Shown here: one piece after another, positions 12,103 through 25,375 of the stretch
Layout of the letters: each line of letters opens with the position of its first letter
Position numbering within the stretch: the stretch's first letter is position 1
DNA from: Trichobilharzia szidati
Taxonomy: Eukaryota; Platyhelminthes; Trematoda; Strigeidida; Schistosomatidae
Assembly (NCBI GenBank): GCA_944472155.2
Contig: OX235271.1
Coordinates: 121,463,329-121,527,328 of the forward strand
Reading direction: 5' to 3'
DNA: 64,000 nucleotides
Program-made: the position numbers and the translations under genes
The notes under the pieces: generated by a model
The model's database searches: none
What the model was told of the DNA's origin: nothing
What the model saw: the letters and a program-made list of their open reading frames with translations, nothing else

Positions 12103-15100
12103 AGTATTTCGCCAAGGCCTAGCAGATTAAAAGGTGGGAGGGTGGTGACTGCTATTCAGCGGATATGATGGTGGGGACTTAAGAGAACCACCCTTATCCG
12201 TGGGAATGCACTCTATTGCTAAAGCTCCTGAGTGTGAATGACTTCAAAATATAATAAAATAAAATAAAAGCTGTCTGTATGCCAAAGCTTGTGTATAAAC
12301 TCTTTGAAAACAACCTCATGGTACGATTTCTCTACTTCAGGAGGACATCTAACTGTATAAATCAGAGCAACAGCATAAATAAGTATCATCATTCTTTTTT
12401 TCCTTCTACATATTTTATGTAATTTGGCGTTTGGATTTAACTTCTTCAATTTCTATTCCCATTACCCTATATAGGTGTGAAAATCATTTTTCGTTTTGCC
12501 CTTATATGTATTTTTTAAAATTTATTATTCTATGTTTTGTTGTTGTTGTTGTTTACTACCACAAACTTGAACTAACTGTTAGTATGTAACACTATAAAAC
12601 TCAATGATTCTAAATTCTCAGTAACAAAAAAGGGGAATAAACCCTGCGTTTATCGCATATTGTTTGCTAAAATTATTATTAGTTGCTGGCTGCCTCTGCA
12701 CCTCTCTTTCTGTTTTCTTCTTTCTTCTCTTCTCGAAGGTATTGCATTGGAGCACTGCAAATGTACAGTGACGCTGCTTTCTACGTTTGTATTACTTGAG
12801 CGTTATTCAGAACCTTGTTAGCACATACGATGAACAACGGAACAAATTCCATTCTGAATTCTGTTTATCATCGCAAAGTTGGTCCCTTGTATCTGTTAAT
12901 ACCAAAATAATGCTGTACTTACCCGCTACTGTGGAGTTTTATAAATTTTTGAACCCTTATTAATTGACAAAATGATAATGATCACAAGGCCTGTATCCTG
13001 TATGTCTTACTCTAACACCTGTGTACCAACTCTCTTCTTACCTTCCATTAACGCAACATTTCGTAGTTCCTGTATGAATTTTACTGACTATAAGTATACT
13101 ATAGATTATAAATTAGACTTGAACCAATATATTGTAATCTATTCTAACAAAGTTTCTAGAGGTTATTTTTTCATTTTTCCAATTTTAATGTCATAAAAAC
13201 AGTGTTCCATTTCAAATTGCACTTGTCAAATATGATCATGCCTGTACAAACGGTATGTTAATCATGTAAATGCTTAATTTTTGTGAAATATATATTATGG
13301 TATATCCTTTTGTATATTTTGCTTGATAAGACCGAATATTGGTTTCTGTGTAAGTAGTGAGGTACAGATTGTTTGAGACTATCTTTGAAATACTAAGTAA
13401 GAGTTGATATTCGTAGAAGCCTATTGGCAAAAAGATTATATTGTAGTCAAATAAAGTAAATATGTCCAAATCTCAGAGGAGGTATCGCGATTATAAATCA
13501 TTCCGAGTTATTTATCGTCTTAGCAGAACACATAAACTGATTCGCGATCCGTAGTCAAAAGTTAAAATAAATGTACCTGAGATGGTATGCTTGCGATTTC
13601 TTCTTGTCGCAATGTACCATGAGGATAGACTGCACCTACACTGTCAGATTTATAACACAGTGCAACTACGGTTATTATAATAATTAAACGCAGAATGCCT
13701 ACAGTTCGCAGCCACAGAATACGGTACGTTGCTATTTGTTCATCTAAACGCATAGACAAAAGTTTCCTAGACGACGTCACTGCATCGAGACTGCAATGAG
13801 TGGAGTTGCCAGTGAAATTCTGAGAAATAAGTGGTTTCTTGGACTTTTCACCAAGAGAAGTCTCGTAAAATATGGCCGGTGCTCAGTGCTTTATTGGCTA
13901 CTACGCCCAGAAATACTGCATTCAAACACTAACTTGGGATGAAATTAGGCAGTGATAAATAGGCAATCATAAACCATGTGCATTTAGGTAAATGGATCAG
14001 CTGTTAGGAAGGTCAAACGTCTTTACAAATGTCGTATGGAGTTTGGAACATTGATCCCTAGGAGTTCACTGTGGTTACTATGGTGGGCAATCATGATGCA
14101 CAGTGCAGAGGTGGTTAGGTTGTTTTGAAAGCCGAAGACAGTATCTGGTGGACTTCACTCCAGACTTATACGAAGATATTAATTAAATCTTTTTCAGACC
14201 AGGCTACCTACGGACTAAAAAGATTCAGTCATAAGCCCAAACTCAAAGAAGGAAATAGACCATTAATATGGTGGAAACCCGTTTTGAGAAGGTACCGTAG
14301 GAGTTTATTTTAGCCCCGTTGGTATTCCCACTGTATATGAACGAATTACCCAGATATTTAAACCCGTCTTCACAGTTATTTGACAATGAAATAAATATAA
14401 AACAGACTAAAAACTATAGTGATAGGTCAGTCATACAGAAAGAATTAGATAAACTAGGAGAATGTTCCAATCCAAAATCCAATATCGTTTTTACGACCTA
14501 GTAAGACGGGAGAGGATTTAAAGAAGTAAAACGACGAATTTGGACGCAGTCTTTGTGTTGCTGCATGATTGCCCAGCCTTCTCTTAAAGGCGTCCACAGA
14601 CAGTGCCATAGCTACATCTGCCGGTAAGGAATTCCAGGGACGGCGAACCCGCAGTGAGAAGAAGTGGGAGCGCACCCGACTCCTTGCCCTCTGATGAGTT
14701 ATCCTTCTGGGATTTCCACGAGAGAGCCTATACCTACTCAATGGCAGAACACCTTTGTTTGGGTGATTCTGGTCATTTGTTATCGGTGGAGTTTGGAAAT
14801 TATTTCCAGAGAGGCTCGATAATGCGCCTAGACTAGAGATCTCATGGGTAGTTTTTCCAATCACGAGATGTTAGTGAAAAACAGATTAAGTAAATGCTGT
14901 TGGCGGGAACTTAGCAGTATATGCATGTTCTTATATTGCTACAGACAAGGCATTTTGAATGATGTGGGCGATTCTATTGCCTTTTGGAGGTTTAGATGCA
15001 TTTATGTCGAAGGGATCCTAATCACCACACATCATAGCCCATTTAGAGTACTATGTACGGCAGGCTGATCTTCCTTCAAGAAGGAGATAAAAGTCTTGAG

Positions 15101-17648
15101 AAAACCACAAATAGTAAGTACTAGTTTAGTTAGAGGTACCTAGCTGTTATGTCTTGCAACGCATCGAGACCGAAACAAGGATAGCAAGTTGGACACAAAT
15201 TATTGCAATTATTGCCTGACTATGCCAACGACAGCTTTATGTTTCCCTAGCCCACTCTACGCCAACAAGAACACAACGAAGTGAGATGCAAAGTATATTT
15301 CACGCAATAGTTGTATGATTCAAAATATCACCGAGGACTTGTAAATTATGAGTTGAGGTTGAAGAGCCCATATCTCTTCCCATCGTCACATTTTAGGGGG
15401 AGTGGTGGCTTAGTTTTGCCCTATCATATATCAAAATAATGTTCTGGGCAGTGACAATTCTAACCTTTTCCGTCCTTTGGATTGCCTTTGATAGATAATC
15501 GACTGAAAATATGTGCCAGATTAGCTCATATACGGTCCATCTGTGAAATTTTCCAGAAACCATCTTGATTTGCATGGGAATACATAGTGCGAAGATTAAC
15601 ATCGACTACAATAGCTTACTATCCTTTGTCACAGAATTTGAGTCTACAAACACCCTTTAATTCATATGACTAAACTAATCTCCAGAGTCACAGAAAAATT
15701 AAATAAGCCATCAAAAAGGTAGAAAAAAAGAAGTAACCACTGAATACATGCGTAATCATAAGTTTGTCTGATTTTACGTTTTCTTTATTTCTTGTCTTTT
15801 GGTCGGCATAACCAACATTAATTATTTCTGCTATTATTATCTCTTTTCCTTTGTCGACGACACTGGATGACTAACTAGTGAAAGGATCAAATCCATTCAC
15901 AGTAGCAACACTGTCTTAACACACCGCACTCTAAAAACTACATATAATTAGTTCCAGCACCACTCCTTTTGTAGTCAACCAAAGCTACGACAGTCGAATG
16001 GCTGGACGAAATACGCGGAAGTCTACAGAAGACCTTTACCTCATAACCAAGAAGCGAGCGCAAAGAAATAAAATCGGTTCACGCTAGGTTCTAAAAACTA
16101 TGTTGGAGTTGTTTAACTTTATCAACAATCCTAATGAAGTTCATGTTGTATTCAGCATCTTCTTGAATAGTAGTTATTTGGATATGTATATTCCTTGTGA
16201 TTAAATGAAAAGACTTCGAAGGGTACGTATTTCACCTGAATTGTTCTCTGAGACATCATGTTTCTTAATAATAATGGGTAAATTTTTTATATATACATAT
16301 GGTGGTACGGTTGAAGTATGCATTATCTTTAAGGAGCATTGTAGTTTGTTTAGTAATTTGGGGATGTGGGGCAGATTAAGTAACTGCATGGTGAAGTGAA
16401 TTTGCTCCATCCTCTTGTTAATTTACGAATTCTTACTCGGATTCCATCGAATGCCTTAAGACGTCATGATAATAATATTATAGTAATAAATAATGATTTT
16501 ATTGGCAAGCTTTCTGTTTTCCCACCAATCAGCCAAATGGATTTTGAAGCTCTGTATAGATTCACTATCCATTCTATCATATATTAGAAGGTTACTTTAA
16601 AGAAATTGAGCCTTGATTTGTTTTTAATACTTTTAAATGCTCTTAATTTCTGGTTAGTAAAAGCGAGCTACAGTTTGTAGCTGGGTGTCTCTTCTCTTTA
16701 AGCTACTTATTGATGTGTTGTTGGTAAAATTGTTTTCAGGCCATAATCTCTGTGTCTTGAATAAAATACCAGGAGCTTACACACTGTGGTCAGTGAATTT
16801 ACACTGAGTTCTTCTGATTTCCTCCTTAATGTTATTAACCTATACCGGGTGCAAATTTCTCAGTTTGTTCGTTTTGTCAAAATCCATAAGATTTAAGGCC
16901 TGATTATTTATATTTCAGTGAAAACCTAGTGATCGATGAAGTAAAATTAGGTTTTCAGCTAAACTACTACTTCACATCACTTTTCTTATTAGTTGAATAA
17001 CAGTCAGTTTGGAACAAATATTCGATTCAAACAGTTAATGTGTTACATATTTTGACGTTTCATCAACCTCATAAAAGACTATCTACCGAAAAATATTTTT
17101 GCGAAGCTATAAGCATAGATTACTTAGTGATACAAGGTACTGAGCACCTAAATTATTGTTATACAAGATCTTTTACCATTTACTTTTTTAAAGTAATTTC
17201 TGCCGATAATGCTTGCAATATCTTAAAGACATATGGTCCAGCTGTTCACGACTAGTTGCTCAGTGATTTAAGCGAGTACGTAGGACTTTACATTATTCAA
17301 AATGACTTACGCATGCAATCATAGAAACAATTTACTTTGGTGGTTAAAAGCTGTCTTCAACCGTGTATTACTATATCGAAGACTTGGTAAGGATCCTGGA
17401 GACATTATGTTATAGTTGTTTCAGGCTGTTCATGATACTACCAATGATTTGACATGGTAGTGATGTACATGATGTGGAACTCTAAACGGAGAGCGCACTT
17501 ATTTTATCTTCCGTAAAATGTTTTCGTGTATTCTAATATAAGTTTATTTTTATTTTTTAGTTATAATGTGTTTAATTTCAGTAAAAGTGAGAGCGGTTTT
17601 GGTCAGAGATTTCAGAATGCTGTATGTGTCAGGCCTACGGATGATTCA
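12103..17648. repeat. Right arm of the giant inverted repeat
   Basis: Reverse complement of 1-5623, nearly identical over about 5.5 kb. Every ORF of the left arm recurs here on the opposite strand with the same protein sequence, except one His/Arg change caused by the 1186/16463 substitution. Whether the arm ends at 17648 cannot be told, because its partner leaves the window. Confidence 0.97.
14454..14864 (-). pseudogene. Non-LTR retrotransposon C-terminal fragment, right-arm copy
   Basis: Identical translation to 2862-3272 on the opposite strand. The element was therefore in place before the palindrome formed, or both copies have been homogenised since. Confidence 0.7.
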
Positions 17649-20045
17649 TTCTACTAAGTCTTCGTGTTATCTTTGGAGAATTTCACCTTCTTTCATAATC
17701 TTTTGTTTTGAATGCTGCTTAAGTATTTAGGTACCTTAACTAACATTGAAGCATACACTTAGCATGTTTCGGAGTCTTGAACATGCTTAGGAAATACTGT
17801 GGACAATAATCTATCATTGCTTTATTTTCGTTATAAGCAACTAAATCTGACGGGAAACAGCTAAAAGTGGAATTATTATATTTAACCACTGACAGCTGAG
17901 TTTCTGTGGCTAAGATTTATTCTGTTAAGTGTACATGGCAGTTTTTTCAGCCAATTTTGATTTTCTGAAGCCACTCAGAATAAACTGTTACATCAGTAAC
18001 TTAGTGCAAGCTTATAGGTGTGAAAATGTATTTTTATGCAGTTTCGTCTAATAGTATCGACCATAAATTTAAAGGTCGGTCTCTATCTTCTGGCATTTTT
18101 GTGGCTCAATCAGAAGGAACTCAGGGAGGGTAACACTACTAAGTTGCCTTATTGAGTTCAGTATGGTTGTACTTACGCCTTAGTTCATTCTGTCATATCA
18201 GAATATTGTGTATGTTGGCTTTTAATTCATCTTTGACTTCAGAGGTATGTGTATGATTTTTCATCTATCAAGAAAAGAACCAACGCTCATAGTGGAGTAT
18301 GAACTCTGGTTGGGTAGATATGTAAAGATTAGCAAAGAGTATATAGTATTGTGTCCCATATAAGGGACCTGGTACTGTATATTGAGTAGTTTACATTGCA
18401 CCAAAAAGAACAGCTAAATTTTAAAATAATGTGATCAATAGACATATTTGTGGCGTCTTATGAACTATAGGATTCGACGTTCAGTTGATTTGCAACTGAA
18501 AAAGGTAATTCTAAAATTATTAAACGGACTTTGTAAGTGTGCTTTAGATTGTACGTTGTAAAAACAGAAAAAATCAGCTTCGCTGAATAAAACTGTATGT
18601 CTTTCCTCTAATATGCTTGTTTTTAACTTCAAGTTTTCGGTCAAATTTAATGGTTGTAGCGACAGTTTATTTAGATTTATAGATGTTAACTTGCACGTAT
18701 CCTCCCAAGAACTTTTTGCGGTCATAAAAGCTGTTAATATACAAAGATATTTGGATATTAATGTTTCACTGTGTTCAGATTTCATGAAAACTTGTCACCA
18801 AGTTTACTGACTTATAGTTGGCAGTAAAGAGATAATGTGAACTTGAAATGTCGGTTAGTCAACTAGCAACATTCGACATGAATAATAAATAAGACAAATG
18901 AAAGGAACACCACTAAAAATCTTGTCACTCTGTGTAAAATAAATTATTCCTTGAGTAATTGTTACTTTAGAAACAATATGTAAGCCTAATTCGACAGTTG
19001 CTAGGTGCACTTTATTATATTATATGCTTATGAAGGGAAAATCTACTGCTTTTAGGTCTTGTTTTGTAAACTTTCAGGTCGGCTTGACATTCAAGGAAAG
19101 CTCCAAAATTGTTGAAACTTTCGATTTGTGTCTGTTGCTTTCCTGAATAGACAGTAAGTATTCTGTAAGCTATTATGTCGGAAACTGTTTAAATAGAAAG
19201 ACAGACGTACGACCTATTGGAAACTTGGATGTGAGCATTACGGCTGAATAAAGTTGGATACTTCATTCATTTTTGATTGTTAAAATCCTGGTGTATTTCC
19301 TTCTTTGTCAAACGTTAACTAACTTTTCTAACGAAATATTTTTCCACGCTCACTCATATAACTCTCAGGTTGGATACTGTTATTGAAGGTGGCTAAAGAA
19401 ATTAGAACAGAAACTACGACAAATTCCTGCACAAATTATGGATTTCAGTACTTTGAACTCAGTTTCAGTATTAAATGGGTGACTTCTGAATATGAACGTC
19501 GAGTTTACTGAAATGCAGAATAAATCGTATTCATCGGTAAATAATGATCGTTTAGCATATTTATTAGACCATGTTGTTTAACTAAGTTTAAAACCTTGTT
19601 TCATTTTCCACCGAGGAACTTGTTACTTGCTACTTTTCTACTTATTTCCTACACTGCGAAATATAATTTATTTCAGTCCCTTTCATTTTTCGTATACCGT
19701 TTTACTTGTTCAACTGAATACTTTTTTAGATTTTAATTGTCTTCAATCTGCCGTAAGATAATATCTTTCAAAGATAGTTTTCTAGAGTTGCATATGGCTT
19801 ATGATAGATCTTAAAGTAATGTAGTTAATTATTTTTTCAAAGCTTCTTCAGCTAAGTACGCTAATATGTAATTTTTAAACTACTCTCCACCATTTCTTTT
19901 GTTCTTTCCTTTCAGATTCCATACGTCATGTGTTTTGTCTAGTCAACTTCAAACACACTATTTTGTTGTCATCCTATTTATAGACACATGTGCTGCTAAT
20001 TAAGCCCCTTATAATTCAAAAACGCTAATTTATCAACAAACTATC
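17649..20045. other. Intergenic / upstream of the TMEM185-like gene
   Basis: No convincing gene. A 106-codon minus-strand ORF at 18465-18785 lacks recognisable domains or flanking signals. The last part presumably contains the promoter and 5' UTR of the gene starting at 20046, but I cannot point to an element. Confidence 0.4.
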
Positions 20046-20878
20046 ATGAATGTTCAAAGTATTAATGTCCAAAGAATAATATTTTTAATTTTCTTTTTAA
20101 TATTTCTTAGCCTTTGCCTTCTTAGTCTTAATGAATATATTGTGATAAAAAATGTCTGGTTTATATTCACTCCGCTATGGATATGGAATATTTTGGTGTT
20201 TACAAGTTTAATTTCATTGTCCATTATAAAATGTACTAGACTAACCAAGTTCTTTCTGTTTTATTGTCTTTACCAAGTACATATATTTTTGTTTCAAATA
20301 TTCATCTGTCTTAAATTGGAGAGTGATACCTTTCCGTGGTGCGTAGTCTTAATTCCAGTGTTTGGATTGTGTCTTTTAGGATTCTTGACTGTTACTAAAG
20401 ATTTTCGTAGATTAAATGTCTACGAGTTGGAAGTATTTCTCTCTTTAAATTTACCTTGTATTATTTTGATTGGTTTACGCTTAGATAATTGTATTCATTG
20501 GAGTTGGGCTGTAGTATTAATACCATTTTGGATAACAATGGCATTTCTGGTGGTGCAGTTATTACACGGTTTGTTTCTAGTTGCTATATTGTGTGGATCA
20601 AACCATTTCGAACAGAAAGATCGTAATCAGACTATTATTAGAATAACTGGGTATTCTTCAGTCGCATTTTCATTTCTAATATTTTCTATCTTTCTAGTTT
20701 GCAAGCTGGATAAAATCCACTCGTTTACATATGTAGAAATCTTTTCCCCTCTTATTATTTCCGTCATATTAATGCTGATTCTTACAGTTTTCACCGAGTA
20801 TCCGAATAATATAATTCTTGAAGCTTTACATACTATACATGGCGAAAACTCTTCACCAGGATATTTCTCAGGAACACA
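20046..20878 (+). CDS. TMEM185: TMEM185-family multi-pass membrane protein, exon 1
   Basis: Exon 1 encodes residues 1-277 plus two bases of codon 278. The chain is very hydrophobic, with about seven membrane segments. It carries the spaced signatures of the TMEM185A/B family: FTPLWIWNILVF near residue 42, LRLDNCIHWSW near 144, and a third repeat with FLVCKLD near 216. In that family each such block follows a membrane helix. The start ATG is the first in frame, and the N-terminus goes straight into a helix. The donor GTAAGT at 20879 overlaps an apparent stop, so a single-ORF reading ends falsely at residue 278. The molecular role of the family is not settled. The assignment rests on remembered family pattern, not a search. 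Confidence 0.8.
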
Positions 20879-22809
20879 GTAAGTTAAATGCTTATTTTCT
20901 TAAATATTTGATAACTTGATTAGAGTAAATACTCAGTAATTGATATATCAAAGGAAATAAATAGATAACTGATTATCAGACTTCAATAAAGCAAGTACAA
21001 GTGTATATCTGCTATTGTCTTGGATTCCTTTGGCCCGAAAGTTTATGGTTTATTGTTAAGTATTATATATATGTAACACGTATGATAAACTATTACTGAT
21101 TTTCTTTCTACTGAATGTAATATTCTGTTATCATAATAGCACTAATTGTAAATAGTGAAGACAGGCGTATTTCCACTTCAACAAGTTTATTTACAGTATA
21201 TTTATTAAAAAAATGCTGCCTTGTTTATCAAAGGCATCAATTCAATTTTCGTAATAGTCGTCTTTCTTATTACCAGTAATGTGAGACATTTTCTTCAAAT
21301 ATGAAAGTTAAGTATATCGAAGAATAATAAATTGTGAAGCGTTTAATATGCGGATAATAATTTCATTAGGAATCAAGAATTTGAAATCTATTATTTGATT
21401 ATATATTATGACTTTAAGTTATTGTATGGCCAAAACAGTATTGAATTGCTTAAATCAGTTCACTAATTCAATGACATTTCAAAAAATTAAAGTGTACAGA
21501 AATTAACAGAAAGTGAAACATTGATGCAAATGACAACAGTAAATAAAGACTAAGGAGCTGTTCAACATTAAATGAGATAAAAGTTTTCTTTCATTTCCAC
21601 ATATCTTACCTCTACTCTGAACTTTTAGTCATTTTCATGAATATCTGGAACTTCATTTATGAGCTTCAGATAATTAAATACACTATAGACATAAGCAGTT
21701 TGTACATTCTTGACTGTGGGTTGATAAAAATACACAAATGAAATTATTCACATGCAGCCTTCTTTTCCAGGAAATTCTAAATCTAGTAACTACGTTAAGA
21801 AGTTTTGTGGAGTAAACTAATTAGTCAGAGTATAACGGATTAGGCACTTAAGTAATACTTTATTTTTCGCATTAGGTGAAACCAGCATTTACAGTTTAAA
21901 GATGATGTAAAATAGTGAACTTTTGGCCCAAATTAATCCTTCGAATTTATATTACAGTAAAAGTTCAGTCCTGCTTTGAATAAATGAACAAAAGGTGCTA
22001 ATATTAAGTGTTTTGGCAGCGAATCCCACTGGTTTACTTATAGATGTAGACGATTTGACTGTAGTATCTGAACTTTAATGTTCTGTCTTCTTAAGCGGTC
22101 TCTTCTATAGGACAGAAATAGGGTCGATAAATTAACTAATAAGACAGCAGTTCCTAAGCGAATTTCTAAGCGCAGTTGTGAATTCTGGACTGCTGGTCGT
22201 AACATTCAGTAGACTCAGATTGGTTTAATGATATGCTGAACAGCACCGACGTCAGTTCAACTATGGTCTTGGTCACTGGGGATACTGTTTGTGAACGGTG
22301 TTCATTAGGATCACCGAACTTAACATAACTGAGATTTAGAAGCAATTTGGGGATGTTTTCCTTGTTAATGTGTATATATTACATTTCTAGAATTGTATTA
22401 TACTTTTCAGAGAAAACTTTGCTGAAGTTACTTAACAGAGTCTTAGATTTTGTCAAATTATCATTAGCCGAACTTGTTTGGCTCTCATCAAGGAGAAGGG
22501 TGAAAATGGCGTCTCTTTTACTAGTTCTTCTCTTCACATATGAAAATTCTTTTATAATAACCCTGTACGCTCATGACTAGACTGATAACTCGATACCTTA
22601 CACTGACTTCTGGTTCCACAGTATTCTGCACAGCAGCATAATAGGGATAAAAGGTTCCATAACCTTCTCCTCTGCCAAACTAGTGTCGTAACTTGTCTGT
22701 TTGTCCAGTAAGGAGAGTTCGTTGGTTGGCTAGGAATCCTTCATGAGACACAATTGAATGTAAGCACTTTAATTGTTTTCAATATGGTGGTCTTCTGTAA
22801 AGGAGTTTA
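20879..22809. other. TMEM185-like intron, 5' part; nothing else seen
   Basis: Starts with the GTAAGT donor. It is AT-rich with no further ORF or repeat that I can name. Confidence 0.5.
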
Positions 22810-23950
22810 ACTGTGAAGCGTTAAATGTCTTTCTAGACAACATGTCCAGTACACACTCCATAACCTCTTCGATATTGTCGTAATTTCGGATGCCATGTCT
22901 AAATGTAGGCGTGCAGGCTGTGAATTGATCTCTACGTCCAGCGGGAGTGCTGATAAGCTAGACAGCTGAGATGCCCATGGATTTCGACATTGGTTATTCA
23001 ACGGAATTGGTTTCTGGACTTTGGTAGGCGAATCTGCTGACAATATCCATCTCTGTGACCAATGGTATGGTGTCGTACACAATTGTTGTGTTTGTAAGGG
23101 CATGATTTTACGTAGTGCCAAGCCCCAGAATGCCGGCATGCTGAAGGCGCAGTCTGCTGCAGACGACGCAGTTGATATCGACGGTACTGGATGCACCGCA
23201 TGTACTTCTGCTGTATTTTGGTTGCCAGACTGGACCAGAATAATATCTTTATGATTGTTGATTAAACGCTGGTACTCTTCACTGACGTCTGTCAAAGTCA
23301 TTCGTGGATCTTGTTCCAATCGACTTAATAGGCGTGTGCGTATGCAGGCGGATTTGGGGGACTGCAAACTACAAATGAAAGTCAACACTTTGAACTGGTC
23401 TTCTGTCAGCGATTTCAATTTGGAACGTTCACAGGTGCGATTGACTATGCACAAATGAGTATGGATATTATCATTTTCGTTCAGAATCAGTTTTGTGCAA
23501 TGATATTAAATGTTCAATAGTGATCTGTGGTCACCAAACTGATTACGAAGGGTCTGAACAGTTTCATCGAATGATCAATCACTGGGCTTCTGTGGGAGAA
23601 TTAAGTTGCAATATTTATCTAGTTCATCTGCTTCCAGTTTACGAAGCAGAAGTCGTACTTTCCACGCATCACCTTTGTCCGCAAAGTCTACTCGAAATAG
23701 GTCTTTTTATCTGCGAAACCAGGTATCAGATGTCATGTTCGCATCTGGGTCATAAACAAATTCTGAGATGCTGCTACCAATATTATCGTTGGCTGTAAAT
23801 GAATCGGCAGGTCATGATATGTGTAGACCAGCAAGTATTTTCATTAGTTTTAACTGCTGTTCCATAGGTTTCTCTGAACGCAGCGTGTCCATCTTGAGCA
23901 AACTGTTTGCCAAAATTGCTATGACCGGAACTACGTCCTAGTACACTATG
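22810..23950 (-). pseudogene. Ty3/Gypsy gag-protease remnant in the intron
   Basis: Read on the minus strand from about 23894 there is a Gag-like start (MDTLRSEKP). A capsid-like region follows with KVRLLLRKLEADELDKY, then SLQSPKSA, RLLSRLEQDP and LTDVSEEYQRL (inside the 215-codon ORF 23454-22807). A zinc-knuckle-like Cys/His region lies in a different frame (about 23130-23030, ending GHRDGYC). A retropepsin-like segment with LHLDMASEITTISK comes last, where the catalytic D-T/S-G/A has become DMA. Frame changes and stops show decay. It lies antisense to the host gene. Confidence 0.85.
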
Positions 23951-24632
23951 AGCGAATACTAACTTGATGCCCTGGCTAATTTGTCCTAATCACACGTCAA
24001 TAACAACAACAATACCGTCACGCAAAAGACTGAAAAGAAGACTGGACATTGATAAGAGAGGTTTTACTGTCCCAAAACATCAGTCGAAAAAGGTTGACAG
24101 AGCTTGCATACATACATGTTTAAAATGACTTTGAGAAGCACTAATGTTATTAAATTAAGACAGTGAACAAACAATGGGATTTCAAAGGTCCTAAATGGTG
24201 TGAGAGAAAATTTAGTAACAAGTCAATAAATGGGATGAGAGAAATACAAACAGACATGCAAAAATGACAAGTAAAAAATTAGGTCTATGTATCAAACGAT
24301 AGAGTGGGAAGGGAGATTACAGAATTCATATCCACATGCAAAAGACAGAAAAATTACAGCCGAAAATGCAAGCAACCTTTGACATACAAGGAATTTCGAG
24401 GGTGCTTAATAGCTTCCCGATTCTAGATTGATTTATTCATGGTGTAATCAAGAGTAGGCTTATAGGAGACTTTGAGTGTGTGGTGCTTACTTAGATGTGT
24501 TGTTTATACACATTGATTGACTGATTCCACATACATCAGTTGTTTGACTTTCTCGAAGGACAGTCAACTTTATTACAACAGTTCTATAGATTACATTTCA
24601 TATTGATAAAACTTTATAAATTTTTTTTTCAG
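23951..24632. other. TMEM185-like intron, 3' part
   Basis: AT-rich intron sequence ending in a poly-T acceptor at 24621-24632. No other feature was seen. Confidence 0.5.
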
Positions 24633-24888
24633 GTCTTCGACAAACGGTTCATCAAATGTTGTTCCATGTCAGGTTTCTAATCGCATCGTTTGGACAAATG
24701 ATCTGCCAGATACGTGCAAGGATATAAAAGTAAGAGATTCTTCGAATACGTGTGAAAACAAGACACTCCTAGATAACAGTTCTCAAAAAATTCTGTCTAA
24801 CACAAGGACTACTGAGAATGATTTATTAAACAAAGAAATGCATTTACAAATTCCGAACCAACATACCTCATTATCACTCCCAGATTAA
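24633..24888 (+). CDS. TMEM185: TMEM185-family membrane protein, exon 2 (C-terminal tail)
   Basis: This exon is too broken up for a simple ORF listing but fits exactly. An acceptor TTTTTTTTTCAG ends at 24632. The first base completes codon 278 (CA plus G, Gln), then 84 codons run to TAA at 24886-24888. The joined protein is 362 residues, close to the roughly 350 of vertebrate TMEM185A. The tail is polar, rich in Ser, Asn and Thr, with no membrane segment, and is probably cytosolic. The intron is 3754 bases and holds an antisense Gypsy fragment. Confidence 0.75.
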
Positions 24889-25150
24889 TACAATCAAATC
24901 TATTGTTTGCGATAAGAAGAATTTTATTGCTTACTTTCTCCTATAACCTCTTTATTCAATGCCTATTGTATAACGATATTTGATGAAATTATTGTTTTCT
25001 TGCTACATTCAATCTCACAGGTTATCATTTATTTCACAAAGAAAAATTTATTATACAGAAACCAAGTGTTTTTAGAGAAGCTTTCTTTAAATAACATATA
25101 TATATATATTGCTGGTATTGAATTAATTTTATTTTTTCTATGGTCGATTT

Positions 25151-25375
25151 GCGTCGGTGGCATAGCGGTTAGGACGCTCGCCGACCATGCACATGGTCCG
25201 CGGTTCGAACCCCGGCCGACGCACCCCCTTACCTCGCTAATCCAGAAACAGTGCTGGTGAAAAGGGAAGGTTGGGCATGAGGCTAGCAACCCCATCCTGT
25301 AAAATAAACACTGTTACAGAAACTTCAAGCCACTAGCTTGAAGCCCTATGTTCCACTGGGGAACGTGAAGGAAAA
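25151..25375 (+). mobile_element. tRNA-headed SINE with an RTE-LINE-type 3' tail
   Basis: The head GCGTCGG...CCGACGC forms a seven-pair acceptor-like stem around a tRNA-like region with GGTTCGAACCCCGG. It ends at 25224. The body then carries GGATGGGGTTG-type sequence in reverse sense. The 3' end is GAAGCCCTATGTTCCACT, the same as the 3' end of the RTE element at 42450-43437. A poly-A-like tail follows (GGAAAAAAAATTC). Confidence 0.85.

Noticed and set aside
18465..18785. 106-codon minus-strand ORF
   Set aside because: No domain, no splice or promoter support, and a comparable ORF exists on the other strand of the same stretch.
25151..25224. Genuine tRNA gene
   Set aside because: The acceptor-like stem is good, but the segment is followed by a SINE body and LINE-like tail, recurs at 26764 and 55800, and the middle forms a non-tRNA hairpin.
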